A stretch of 64,000 nucleotides of DNA from Lachnospiraceae bacterium (GTDB lineage Bacteria; Bacillota; Clostridia; Lachnospirales; Lachnospiraceae), in assembly GCA_910576335.1 (NCBI GenBank), contig CAJTIU010000009.1, forward strand, positions 121,886 through 185,885, given 5' to 3'. Of the stretch, positions 44,455 to 52,943 are shown piece after piece (the stretch's first letter is position 1; each line of letters begins with the position of its first letter). The notes beneath the pieces were generated by a model that was given only the letters and a program-made list of their open reading frames with translations, was not told the DNA's origin and ran no database searches. The translations under genes were made by a program, and so were the position numbers.

Positions 44455-44488
44455 GGGACGGGGCATTTTGAAAAATGCCCCGTCCCCA
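44455..44488. repeat. GGGGACGGGG palindrome, copy 3
   Basis: TGGGACGGGGCATTTT, G, AAAAATGCCCCGTCCCCA: a nearly perfect palindrome inserted between pheS and pheT, 18 bases before the pheT start. A weaker related stretch (TGCCCAAAAAGGGACAGG) precedes it. It may lower or stabilise the intercistronic message. Confidence 0.8.
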
Positions 44489-44506
44489 AAAAGAAAGGAG
44501 AAGAAG

Positions 44507-46927
44507 ATGAATACATCATTATCATGGATAAAGGCATATGTTCCGGGGCTTGATGTGACTGCGCAGGAATATGCTGATGCGATGACATTATCAGGGACAA
44601 AGGTTGAGGGATATGAGAGGCTGGACGCGGATCTGGACAAGATTGTTGTGGGACAGATTGAGAGGATTGAGAAGCATCCGGATGCGGATAAGCTGATTGT
44701 CTGCCAGGTGAATGTAGGGACAGAGACGGTTCAGATTGTAACAGGTGCCCCGAATGTGAAGGAGGGCGATAAGGTTCCGGTTGTTCTGGACGGCGGACGT
44801 GTAGCAGGAGGCCATGAGGCAGGAAGCCGTGTGGCAGGCGGCGTGAAGATTAAGAAGGGAAAGCTCCGCGGAGTGGAAAGCTTTGGCATGATGTGTTCCA
44901 TTGAGGAACTTGGCTCGAACCGGGATATGTATCCAGAGTCGCCGGAGTATGGGATCTATATTTTTGATGAGGATGCAGAAGTGGGTTCAAGTGCAGTCGC
45001 AGCACTGGGGCTTGATGATGTCGTATTCGAATATGAGATTACATCGAACAGGGTGGACTGCTTCAGTGTGACTGGGATTGCGAGGGAGGCGGCAGCAACC
45101 TTCCGCAAGGAGTTCCATCCGCCGGTGGTATCCGCAACGGGAAATGATGAGAATGTGAATGATTATATTAAGGTTACGGTGAAGGATACAGAGCTCTGCC
45201 CGAGATACTGTGCAAGAGTGGTTAAGAATATTAAGATTGGGCCTTCCCCGAAGTGGATGCAGAGACGCCTTGCATCTGTGGGAATCCGTCCGATCAATAA
45301 TCTGGTTGATATTACAAACTATGTAATGGAGGAATACGGCCAGCCCATGCACGCATATGATCTAGATACGATTGCCGGGAGAGAGATTATTGTCCGCAGG
45401 GCCGGAGAGGATGAAACCTTTGTTACTCTTGACGGCCAGGAGCGTCAGATGGATGACTCAGTGCTGATGATCTGTGACGGTGAGAAATCTGTGGGAATCG
45501 CAGGAATCATGGGCGGTGAGAATTCCATGATCACAGATGATGTCCATACGATGCTGTTTGAGGCAGCCTGCTTTGACGGAACGAATATCCGTAAATCCAG
45601 CAAAAAGGTGGGACTTCGGACAGATGCTTCGGGAAAATTCGAAAAAGGCCTGGATCCCAATAATGCAGAGGCAGCCATAAACCGGGCATGCCAGCTTGTT
45701 GAGGAGATGGGTGCCGGCGAGGTAGTCGGCGGTATGGTTGACGTGTACGGAAAGAAAAAGGAGCCTGTGAGAGTACCATTTGATGCGGATGAGATCAATG
45801 CGCTTCTTGGAACAGATATTCCGAAGGAAGAGATGCTCTCTTATTTTAAAATGCTGGATCTTGACTATGATGAGGCGGCAGATGAGGTGATTGCCCCCAC
45901 TTTCCGTCATGATCTGTTCCGTCTGGCTGATCTTGCGGAGGAAGTGGCGAGATTCTATGGATATGATAACATTCCGACTACGCTTCCGAAGGGCGAAGCA
46001 ACTACAGGCAAGCTGTCCTTTAAGCTCAGAATTGAGGAAATCGCAAGGGATATTGCAGAATTCTGCGGCTTCAGCCAGGGCATGACCTATTCCTTCGAGA
46101 GCCCGAAGGTATTCGATAAGCTGATGCTTGCAGAGGATTCCCCGCTTCGGCGTGCAGTGGAGATCATGAACCCTTTGGGAGAGGACTACAGCATCATGCG
46201 TACCACCTCTTTGAATGGAATGCTGACTTCTCTTGCAACAAACTATAACAGAAGAAATAAGAATGTAAGGCTGTATGAGCTTGGAAATATCTATATTCCA
46301 GGGGAGCTTCCCCTTAAAGAGCTTCCTGAAGAAAGGATGCAGTTTACACTTGGTATGTATGGAGGGGGAGACTTCTATAGCATGAAAGGTGTGATTGAGG
46401 AGTTTTTTGAGAAGGTGGGGCTTCATAAGAAGGAGGTTTATGATCCCACATCTGAAAAGCCTTACCTCCATCCGGGCCGCCAGGCAAATATTGTCTATGA
46501 CGGAGCAGTTGTTGGTTATCTTGGCGAGCTTCACCCGGATGTGGCGGACACCTACGGTATAGGTGGGCGAACCTATGTGGCAGTCATTGATATGCCGGAA
46601 ATTGTCCTGCGTGCTTCATTTGACAGAAAATACACGGGCATTGCAAAATACCCTGCAGTTACGAGAGATATCAGTATGGTAATGCCAAAGGAGATTCTTG
46701 CGGGTCAGATTGAAGAGGTAATTGAGAAAAATGGAGGCGTACATCTGGAAAGCTACCGGCTGTTTGATCTGTATGAGGGCGCACAGATCAGGCAGGGGTA
46801 TAAGTCAGTGGCATATTCCATTGTATTCCGTGCAAAGGATAAGACACTGGAGGATGCAGAAGTTACAAAGACAATGGAAAAGATTCTGAAGGCTCTTGAG
46901 GAAATGGGAATTGAACTTCGGAAATAA
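44507..46927 (+). CDS. pheT: Phenylalanine-tRNA ligase, beta subunit
   Basis: 806 residues from ATG 44507 (AAAGGAGAAG upstream). The frame from 44423 only reads through the palindromic repeat and is rejected. Domains: N-terminal helix and tRNA-binding OB fold (about 40-150, VGQIERIEKHPDADKLIVCQ), B3/B4 editing domain (about 210-385, with YVMEEYGQPMHAYDLD), B5 (about 405-475), the catalytic-like core (about 490-690), and an anticodon-binding FDX-ACB domain (about 712-805). It edits tyrosine misloaded on tRNA-Phe and completes the PheST tetramer. Confidence 0.96.
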   Translation: MNTSLSWIKAYVPGLDVTAQEYADAMTLSGTKVEGYERLDADLDKIVVGQIERIEKHPDADKLIVCQVNVGTETVQIVTGAPNVKEGDKVPVVLDGGRVAGGHEAGSRVAGGVKIKKGKLRGVESFGMMCSIEELGSNRDMYPESPEYGIYIFDEDAEVGSSAVAALGLDDVVFEYEITSNRVDCFSVTGIAREAAATFRKEFHPPVVSATGNDENVNDYIKVTVKDTELCPRYCARVVKNIKIGPSPKWMQRRLASVGIRPINNLVDITNYVMEEYGQPMHAYDLDTIAGREIIVRRAGEDETFVTLDGQERQMDDSVLMICDGEKSVGIAGIMGGENSMITDDVHTMLFEAACFDGTNIRKSSKKVGLRTDASGKFEKGLDPNNAEAAINRACQLVEEMGAGEVVGGMVDVYGKKKEPVRVPFDADEINALLGTDIPKEEMLSYFKMLDLDYDEAADEVIAPTFRHDLFRLADLAEEVARFYGYDNIPTTLPKGEATTGKLSFKLRIEEIARDIAEFCGFSQGMTYSFESPKVFDKLMLAEDSPLRRAVEIMNPLGEDYSIMRTTSLNGMLTSLATNYNRRNKNVRLYELGNIYIPGELPLKELPEERMQFTLGMYGGGDFYSMKGVIEEFFEKVGLHKKEVYDPTSEKPYLHPGRQANIVYDGAVVGYLGELHPDVADTYGIGGRTYVAVIDMPEIVLRASFDRKYTGIAKYPAVTRDISMVMPKEILAGQIEEVIEKNGGVHLESYRLFDLYEGAQIRQGYKSVAYSIVFRAKDKTLEDAEVTKTMEKILKALEEMGIELRK

Positions 46928-46942
46928 AGGATGGTAGATAGC

Positions 46943-47920
46943 ATGAAGAAAAAACAGACAGTCGGGCTGGTTATTGCGGTAGTATTGTTTATTGTTACGG
47001 GTGCTGCCAGTGTTCTGACAAATACGGTTTCAAAAAATATACTGCCAAGGGAGATCGGAACAAAGCTTGCTGGTGATTTTATGTTCAGTGCCCCAACGGG
47101 ACCTTATATCGCAGTTGTGGAAGTAACGGGAACCATACAGGAGCAGACGGCTTCGGGAGCCTTTGACATGGCAGAGGGCTATCAGCATACGACGACGCTG
47201 GAATATATTGACAAGCTAATGAAGGATGGAAACAATCAGGGTATCCTTCTCTATGTAGATTCCCCGGGAGGGACTGTGTATGAATCCGAGGAACTGTATA
47301 TGAAGCTTCTTGCCTACAAAGAGCAGACCAGCCGCCCTGTGTGGGGATATATGGCACATTATGCGGCTTCCGGCGGCTACATGATCTCCATGGCATGTGA
47401 CAAGGTCTTTGCAAATGCAAATACAACGACAGGCTCCATCGGGGTCATTATGTCCGGCTTCGACCTGACAGGACTTTATGAAAAACTGGGAATTAAATAT
47501 TTCAGCATTACGAGCGGTGAGTTTAAGGACAGCACACAGATGACCGATGAGCAGATTGCAATTTATCAGGATCAGGTGGATGAATATTATACGAAATTTG
47601 TTAAAATCGTAGCCAAAGGAAGAAATATGTCTGAGGATGCCGTTAAGGCGCTTGCGGACGGACGTACCTACACGGCATATCAGGCGCTGGAGAAAGGTCT
47701 GGTTGATCAGATCCTGTCATATGATGATATGCGCCGCATGATGTGCAGCGCGCTGGGGACAGAAACTGTCTATCAGTTAGAATCTCCGTCAGATATATTA
47801 AGCTCTTTGTTTGCCGAGATCAGGGAGCTGGTGCCGAGAAGCGAGGCGCAGATTCTGACTGAGGCTGCAGATCAGCTGGAAAGCGGGGTGCCGATGTACT
47901 ATGCAGAGCAATTGCGGTAA
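46943..47920 (+). CDS. sppA: Signal peptide peptidase SppA
   Basis: 325 residues from ATG 46943 (AAGGATGG upstream; 46931 is an alternative). One N-terminal helix (about 5-25) anchors the protein, with the protease domain outside. It degrades cleaved signal peptides. Serine protease of family S49: nucleophile in YAASGGYMISMA, and the general-base Lys in ITSGEFKDST about 50 residues later. VDSPGGTVYESEELY and TTGSIGVIMSG are also typical. The next gene overlaps its 3' end by 20 bases. Confidence 0.93.
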   Translation: MKKKQTVGLVIAVVLFIVTGAASVLTNTVSKNILPREIGTKLAGDFMFSAPTGPYIAVVEVTGTIQEQTASGAFDMAEGYQHTTTLEYIDKLMKDGNNQGILLYVDSPGGTVYESEELYMKLLAYKEQTSRPVWGYMAHYAASGGYMISMACDKVFANANTTTGSIGVIMSGFDLTGLYEKLGIKYFSITSGEFKDSTQMTDEQIAIYQDQVDEYYTKFVKIVAKGRNMSEDAVKALADGRTYTAYQALEKGLVDQILSYDDMRRMMCSALGTETVYQLESPSDILSSLFAEIRELVPRSEAQILTEAADQLESGVPMYYAEQLR

Positions 47921-48788
47921 AGAAGAAATAACCTATGCAGGGTTCTGGGCGCGGCTGGCAGCATATGCAATAGACAGCCTAATTGTGTTTTTGGGGCTTC
48001 TGCTGGTAAGAGTGTTTCTGTCAGGGATCCTTTCCCTGGCAGAGGGGACAGTTTTTGGCGGAAATATATTGTTTCATTATACTCTGAAGGATATTGTGCT
48101 GTATGGCTTCCAGGTGCTGTATTTTATCCTGTTTCTGTATTGTACCGGAACTACGCCGGGAAAAAGGCTTCTGAATCTGCGTGTGATTAGTGCAGACGGG
48201 GAAAAACTTATGCTAATGGATGTGGTGTACCGGGAAACTGTCGGAAGATTTTTGTGCGGGCTGACCATGTGTATCGGCTATATTTTTGCCGGCGTGGATG
48301 GACAGAAGAGAGGTCTTCATGACATGCTTTGTGACACCCGTGTGATTTACGCAAAACGTGTGAAGGTGTATCCGGTGTTCCGGGGCTCGCCCCAGGCTCC
48401 CCCCTACGTGCCCTGTCAGGTGTCCCCGGCGCCGGATACAAAGAATCCGCAGCCTGAAGCGCAGATGCCATACCAGATGCCGCCCATGCCGGGTACGGAG
48501 AATCCGCAGCCTGGGCAGAAGCCGGGTGCGGGGGTTCTGCAATCCGAAGCAGAGATGCCGTACCAAATGCCTTATGTTCCGGATATGGAGAATTCACAGC
48601 CTGGGCAGAAGCCGCCAGGCGCAGAGGTTCTGCAGTCCGGAGCGGAAACGCCGTATCAGACGCCAGGCAGAAAGCCGGAACCGGGACTAGGAGATCTGCG
48701 GGCGCATGAGAACATGCCTCCAAGGGAGCCAAGAGGATCTTACAGGATGGTGCGGCCTGAGGAACAGAATAAGGAAAGGGATTCATAG
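47901..48788 (+). CDS. RDD-family membrane protein with repetitive Pro/Gln tail
   Basis: 295 residues. Residues 10-150 are an RDD domain with three helices: [20 protein letters not shown] (Arg, Asp, Asp), [13 protein letters not shown], and [15 protein letters not shown]. The C-terminal 130 residues are a Pro/Gln/Glu-rich tail with about 30-residue imperfect repeats ([39 protein letters not shown]), likely disordered and cytoplasmic. It overlaps sppA, so translation is coupled. Function unknown. Confidence 0.85.
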   Translation: MQSNCGKEEITYAGFWARLAAYAIDSLIVFLGLLLVRVFLSGILSLAEGTVFGGNILFHYTLKDIVLYGFQVLYFILFLYCTGTTPGKRLLNLRVISADGEKLMLMDVVYRETVGRFLCGLTMCIGYIFAGVDGQKRGLHDMLCDTRVIYAKRVKVYPVFRGSPQAPPYVPCQVSPAPDTKNPQPEAQMPYQMPPMPGTENPQPGQKPGAGVLQSEAEMPYQMPYVPDMENSQPGQKPPGAEVLQSGAETPYQTPGRKPEPGLGDLRAHENMPPREPRGSYRMVRPEEQNKERDS

Positions 48789-48790
48789 TG

Positions 48791-49816
48791 ATGAAACGAC
48801 AGGATTTTTATTATGAATTGCCGGAGGAATTAATTGCGCAGGATCCGTTAGAGGATCGTCAGAGCTCCAGGCTTCTTGTCCTTGACAGGGAGTCCGGAGC
48901 TGTTTCACACCATACATTCCGGGAGATTACAGAGTATCTTGGCCCGGGGGATTGTCTTGTTATTAATGACACGAAGGTGATTCCGGCAAGGCTGATCGGC
49001 GAAAAAGAAGGGACCGGAGCCAGGATTGAGCTATTGCTTCTTAAGCGCAGAGAAAACAACATATGGGAAACCCTGGTAAAGCCGGGAAAGAAAGCAAGGC
49101 CCGGAGCCAGAATCAGCTTCGGCGGCGGGCTTCTTACAGGGGAGATCCTGGAGATCGCAGAGGAAGGAAACCGGCTGGTCAGATTTACCTATGAAGGTAT
49201 CTTTGAGGAAATCTTAGACCAGCTGGGACAAATGCCGCTGCCTCCATACATTACCCACAGGCTCCAGGATAAAAACCGCTATCAGACAGTCTATGCAAAG
49301 CATAGCGGATCTGCCGCTGCGCCTACAGCAGGGCTTCATTTTACGGAGGAGCTTCTTAGGGAAATCCAGGAAAAAGGAGTTAACATTGCGAGGGTAACAC
49401 TACATGTAGGCCTTGGAACATTCCGTCCTGTAAAGGCAGAAGAGATTACGGAGCATCATATGCACTCGGAATTTTACCAGATAGACGAAGAGGCAGCACA
49501 GAAGATAAACAGGGCAAAAAAGGAAGGGCACAGGGTAATCTGCGTAGGGACAACCAGCTGCAGGACGGTCGAGTCAGCAGCAGATGAGAACGGATACCTA
49601 AAAGCAGGCAGCGGCTTTACAGAGATCTTTATTTACCCAGGCTACAGGTTCAAGGTGATGGACAGCCTGATTACAAACTTCCATCTGCCGGAATCCACAC
49701 TGATTATGCTGGTGTCCGCACTGGCAGGAAGAGAGCAGGTGCTGGCAGCCTATCAGGAGGCCGTGAGAGAAAGATACCGCTTTTTTTCCTTCGGGGATGC
49801 GATGTACATTGGCTGA
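48791..49816 (+). CDS. queA: tRNA preQ1(34) S-adenosylmethionine ribosyltransferase-isomerase
   Basis: 341 residues, standard length. It moves the ribosyl moiety of SAM onto 7-aminomethyl-7-deazaguanine in tRNA, the penultimate step of queuosine synthesis. Motifs: [61 protein letters not shown] [14 protein letters not shown], and [20 protein letters not shown]. The start at ATG 48791 follows the RDD stop by 2 bases. No other queuosine gene is in the window. Confidence 0.95.
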   Translation: MKRQDFYYELPEELIAQDPLEDRQSSRLLVLDRESGAVSHHTFREITEYLGPGDCLVINDTKVIPARLIGEKEGTGARIELLLLKRRENNIWETLVKPGKKARPGARISFGGGLLTGEILEIAEEGNRLVRFTYEGIFEEILDQLGQMPLPPYITHRLQDKNRYQTVYAKHSGSAAAPTAGLHFTEELLREIQEKGVNIARVTLHVGLGTFRPVKAEEITEHHMHSEFYQIDEEAAQKINRAKKEGHRVICVGTTSCRTVESAADENGYLKAGSGFTEIFIYPGYRFKVMDSLITNFHLPESTLIMLVSALAGREQVLAAYQEAVRERYRFFSFGDAMYIG

Positions 49817-49820
49817 GTAA

Positions 49821-49960
49821 AAAATTTCCAACCCGCTTATCCATTCGCAAAAACCGTGCTGACGTACTCTATGGGGGCCATGCTGAATTTGGGGAAGGGC
49901 AGGGGACCTGTGCAGCACAATTTCAATCTGACAGGTGAATACGAAAAGGAGGCAGAGTAA
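49821..49960 (+). pseudogene. 3' remnant of an unidentified gene
   Basis: An open frame without start, PAYPFAKTVLTYSMGAMLNL, then GPVQHNFNLTGEYEKEAE and a stop at 49958-49960. It looks like the true C-terminus of a longer protein whose 5' end was deleted next to queA. Family not recognised. Confidence 0.4.
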
Positions 49961-50124
49961 TGAAGACAACAGAGCGGCTTTTGTCCGCAGCAAAGGATCT
50001 GTCTTGTGCCTGCAGCTATGAGGTTATCTAGGACATGCCGGAGGAGTTGAAGAAAGCACTTCCAGATATTGATGATTTGAAAAAGCTTCTTGATACGGAT
50101 AAAGCGTGGGAGGAAAATAAATGA
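49960..50124 (+). pseudogene. Small gene with in-frame amber codon
   Basis: AAGGAGG precedes ATG 49960 (overlapping the previous stop). The frame reads MKTTERLLSAAKDLSCACSY, EVI, TAG at 50029-50031, then continues in frame DMPEELKKALPDIDDLKKLL to a TGA at 50122. The whole would be 54 residues, and the acidic/helical second half looks coding. Point-mutated small gene; amber readthrough cannot be excluded. Confidence 0.4.
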
Positions 50125-50190
50125 TACTTTCTGATAATGAGACGAGAATAGACTGATTGTAGATTAATATTCAGGATAATACAAAGAAAA

Positions 50191-50240
50191 CGGGAGGCGT
50201 TACTATTCACGGCCAGGGAGGCGGCTCCCGGTTTTTATTA
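50191..50240. repeat. TTACTATTCACGG palindrome, copy 3 (degenerate)
   Basis: GTTACTATTCACGGCC, AGGGA, GGCGGCTCCCGG. The left half matches copies 1 and 2; the right half has changed so that outer CGGGAGGC (50191-50198) can pair with GGCTCCCG and is followed by TTTTT. The repeat now resembles a terminator. Confidence 0.65.
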
Positions 50241-50252
50241 AAAGGAATCTAA

Positions 50253-50281
50253 TTGCAAAAACGTATTATGTATGCTATACT
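50253..50281 (+). promoter_or_regulatory. Sigma-A promoter of small RNA/leader
   Basis: TTGCAA (50253-50258), 17-bp spacer, TATACT (50276-50281). Predicted start about 50288. Confidence 0.75.
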
Positions 50282-50287
50282 GACAAC

Positions 50288-50373
50288 GTAGAAAATCAGA
50301 GAGTCTGGCGGCTTGTCCTCTTAAGGCTTAAGTAACTCGTTATTGGGGGTAAGCCGTTTCTCTGTTTCCTTTT
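50288..50373 (+). ncRNA. Structured small RNA or leader upstream of siroheme gene
   Basis: About 85 nt: CAGAGA (50297-50302) pairs with TCTCTG (50359-50364), and CGGCTT (50309-50314) with AAGCCG (50351-50356), enclosing a 36-nt loop rich in TTAAGG, GTAACTCG and GGGGG. A T-rich tail (TTTCCTTTT) follows, so it may end as a small RNA or attenuate the 50438 gene. I could not match a known riboswitch. Confidence 0.5.
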
Positions 50374-50437
50374 CATAAATATAATATACCATATCTGCAA
50401 AGAAGAAACAAGTTATTTTATCAGGAGAAATCCAGGG

Positions 50438-50893
50438 ATGAAAAAGCCATATTTTCCGTTATTTATTGATATATCACAGAAAAGCATTGTTGTAGTCGGG
50501 GGAGGGAGAATTGCGGAAAGAAGAGTGAAGACACTTCTTCAATTTGCGGAAGACATACAGGTTATCTCCCCAAAGCTTACAGAAGAACTTAGGCGCCTTG
50601 CAGAGAGCAGGCGGATTGAATGGATACAGAAAAGGTACATACCTGGACAACTTGCCGGGGCTTTTTTTGTTCTTGCCGCTACAGATGACGCTGCCTGTAA
50701 TGAGCAGATTGTCACGGATTGCAGGAAGCTGGGGATTTTAGTAAATACATCCCACAGGAAGGAACTGTGTGATTTTTACTTTCCGGCAGTTGTAGTCCGT
50801 AAAAATGTTGTGGCGGGGATCACAGCCAGCGGAGACAGTCATGCACAGGCAAGAGATGCCAGGATCCAGGTGGAAAAAGCACTGGAAGAATAA
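50438..50893 (+). CDS. Precorrin-2 dehydrogenase / siroheme synthase N-domain
   Basis: 151 residues, matching the NAD-binding first domain of CysG/Met8. It oxidises precorrin-2 to sirohydrochlorin. FPLFIDISQKSIVVVGGGRI (about 6-25, dinucleotide GxGxxA-like loop), AGAFFVLAATDDAACNEQIV, and VNTSHRKELCDFYFPAVVVR with GITASGDSHAQAR (active-site Ser) are visible. The C-terminal helical domain is short (stops about 148), as in stand-alone Firmicute versions. No other tetrapyrrole gene is nearby. A structured leader lies upstream. Confidence 0.9.
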   Translation: MKKPYFPLFIDISQKSIVVVGGGRIAERRVKTLLQFAEDIQVISPKLTEELRRLAESRRIEWIQKRYIPGQLAGAFFVLAATDDAACNEQIVTDCRKLGILVNTSHRKELCDFYFPAVVVRKNVVAGITASGDSHAQARDARIQVEKALEE

Positions 50894-50912
50894 AAAAGGA
50901 GGATAATGTAAG

Positions 50913-51812
50913 ATGATCTTGAAGGTAGCCTTGCTGCAGATACTTCCGGGAAACGGATTGACGGAGCAGTTTCACATAGGAGAAGAAGCTTTAAGGAGGG
51001 CAAAGGATGCAGGGGCAGATCTTGCGCTGTTTCCGGAGATGTGGAGCACTGGCTATGAGATCCCTCCGGATGAAGATGTGCTGGGGAGAATGGCAGTTTC
51101 CGCTGATGGCAATTTTATAAAAAAATTCGGGTGGCTTGCAAAAAATCTGGAGATGGCAATCGGTATTACATTTCTGGAAAAGCATTCTCCGAGACCGAAA
51201 AACTCCATTGCCCTTTATGACAGACATGGGGAGAGGAAACTTCTTTATTCGAAGGTACATACATGTGAATTCGGGGATGAGAGGCTGCTGTCTGCGGGAG
51301 ACGATTTTTATGTGACAGAGCTTGACACTGCCTCTGGAATGGTAAAGACCGGATGCATGATCTGTTATGACAGGGAATTCCCAGAGAGTGCACGGATTCT
51401 GATGCTGAAGGGCGCAGAGCTTGTGTTAGTGCCGAATGCCTGTCCCATGGAGATCAACAGGCTGGCACAGCTCAGGGGGCGGGCATATGAAAATATGATG
51501 ACAGTCGCAACCTGCAATTATCCGGATGGACAGCCGGACTGCAATGGACATTCCAGTATTTTTGACGGAGTTGCCTATCTTCCGGGGGCATCAGGTTCAA
51601 GAGACATGTGCATTCTGGATGCAGACGAAAGACCGGGGATCTATCTGGCAGAGATTGACATAGATATGCTTCGTGCATACAGAAAACGTGAGGTTCATGG
51701 AAATGCATACAGACATCCGGAAAAATACGGATTGCTTCTTTCAAGAGAAGTGGAAGAACCCTTTATCCGTGAGAAGGAGCTGACACAGAGCCCCCTTATT
51801 GACGTAGATTAA
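50913..51812 (+). CDS. Carbon-nitrogen hydrolase (nitrilase superfamily)
   Basis: 299 residues. The Glu-Lys-Cys triad is visible: Glu in LALFPEMWSTGYEIP (about 43), Lys in LLYSKVHTCEFGDE (about 114), Cys in TGCMICYDREFPESARI (about 151). The family cleaves non-peptide amide bonds; omega-amidase, N-carbamoylputrescine amidase and similar enzymes share this size. Exact substrate not decided. AAAAAGGAGG lies upstream, 19 bases after the dehydrogenase stop. Cytoplasmic. Confidence 0.9.
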   Translation: MILKVALLQILPGNGLTEQFHIGEEALRRAKDAGADLALFPEMWSTGYEIPPDEDVLGRMAVSADGNFIKKFGWLAKNLEMAIGITFLEKHSPRPKNSIALYDRHGERKLLYSKVHTCEFGDERLLSAGDDFYVTELDTASGMVKTGCMICYDREFPESARILMLKGAELVLVPNACPMEINRLAQLRGRAYENMMTVATCNYPDGQPDCNGHSSIFDGVAYLPGASGSRDMCILDADERPGIYLAEIDIDMLRAYRKREVHGNAYRHPEKYGLLLSREVEEPFIREKELTQSPLIDVD

Positions 51813-51974
51813 CTTTTCGCCGTATCCTGCGCCTGTCTGCTGCTTTACCATTTACTTTACGGCAGACATAACACCTGGATCCAGTCGAAACAGACCGAAC
51901 AATAAAATTTCTATTGCATGTTTGCCGGAAGAGAAGTAGAATAATAGGAAATGCATAAGAGAAGGTGAAAAAAG

Positions 51975-52847
51975 ATGGAAAATCAAAGCTATGGAAGGCG
52001 TATGTGGAGCATATGGAGTCCTTTGGTCATAAAGTATGCCATTGCCACTGTCGTGACCTCTGTTGTCCTGTTTTTTTTTACAGGAGCCGGTATGATGCAG
52101 CAGGGGAAGTCCGGCGAGATCACGAAGCTTATGGAAGAGCCGGATCATATGGCAGAGCTTATGCAGGCGGCATCGGAGCGCCTGATGGATTATGCGGTTC
52201 CCCTGGAAGGCGCGGCGGCACTGGTTACGATTCCAGTCATGCTCTTCTTCATGAACCGGGACAAAAAGAAGCTAAAAAAAGAACTGATGATGAAGGGCAG
52301 GGCTCCTCTCTGGAAATACCCGGCCATTGTGGTGATTTCTTCAGCAATGTGTCTGGCATTAAATAACTTAATCCTGTTATCGAAGCTGTCTTCCTACAGT
52401 GAGTCTTATGATGAGACGATTCAGATGCTCTATCAGCCGTCTTTTGCCGTGCAGCTGATCTGTCTCGGGGTTCTTATGCCGGTGTGTGAGGAGCTTACTT
52501 ACCGGGGGCTTATGTACAGGCGTATGAGGAAGGACATGAGCTTTCTTAATGCAGCGCTCTATTCCTCGCTGATCTTTGCTGTCACACATGGCAATCTGGT
52601 GCAGATGCTGTACGGGTTTTCCATGGGAATGATGCTTGGGCTTGTCTATGAAAAGTATGGGTCTGTCCTGGCGCCGGTCTGTGCCCATGTGACTGCAAAC
52701 GTGGTGTCTGTAATCGGAACACAGTATCAGTGGTTCGACTGGATTTTTGGGGATGTGGTCCGCGTCGGGGCAGTAACCGTACTCTGTGCGGCGGCAGCAT
52801 CGACCGTATATATCAGGATGCAGAGAATGGATTCCAGGTTTCCATAA
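51975..52847 (+). CDS. CPBP-family intramembrane metalloprotease
   Basis: 290 residues with about eight helices. Rce1/CAAX-like catalytic motifs: CEELTYRGLMYRRM (EExxxR, about 173), FAVTHGNLVQMLYGF (His, about 203) and LAPVCAHVTANVVS (second His with Asn, about 240). Family members process bacteriocins or self-immunity targets, or have unknown roles. GAGAAGGTG lies upstream. It is a single gene between the nitrilase and gltB. Confidence 0.88.
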   Translation: MENQSYGRRMWSIWSPLVIKYAIATVVTSVVLFFFTGAGMMQQGKSGEITKLMEEPDHMAELMQAASERLMDYAVPLEGAAALVTIPVMLFFMNRDKKKLKKELMMKGRAPLWKYPAIVVISSAMCLALNNLILLSKLSSYSESYDETIQMLYQPSFAVQLICLGVLMPVCEELTYRGLMYRRMRKDMSFLNAALYSSLIFAVTHGNLVQMLYGFSMGMMLGLVYEKYGSVLAPVCAHVTANVVSVIGTQYQWFDWIFGDVVRVGAVTVLCAAAASTVYIRMQRMDSRFP

Positions 52848-52882
52848 ATCTTGTTATCTGATAATTTGGGAAAAAGTTTTTA

Positions 52883-52911
52883 TTTACAAATGAGACGAAA
52901 AGTTGTATAGT
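52883..52911 (+). promoter_or_regulatory. Promoter of gltBD
   Basis: TTTACA (52883-52888), 17-bp spacer, TATAGT (52906-52911), 33 bases before the gltB start. Confidence 0.65.
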
Positions 52912-52943
52912 AGTAAAAAATAAATGAAAGGGACAGTAGACGT

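Noticed and set aside
44423..44506. Upstream extension of pheT
   Set aside because: The codons lie in the palindromic repeat; ATG 44507 matches the family start and has AAAGGAG.
45458..46534. Long minus-strand frame of 358 codons
   Set aside because: Antisense to pheT; no recognisable protein features.
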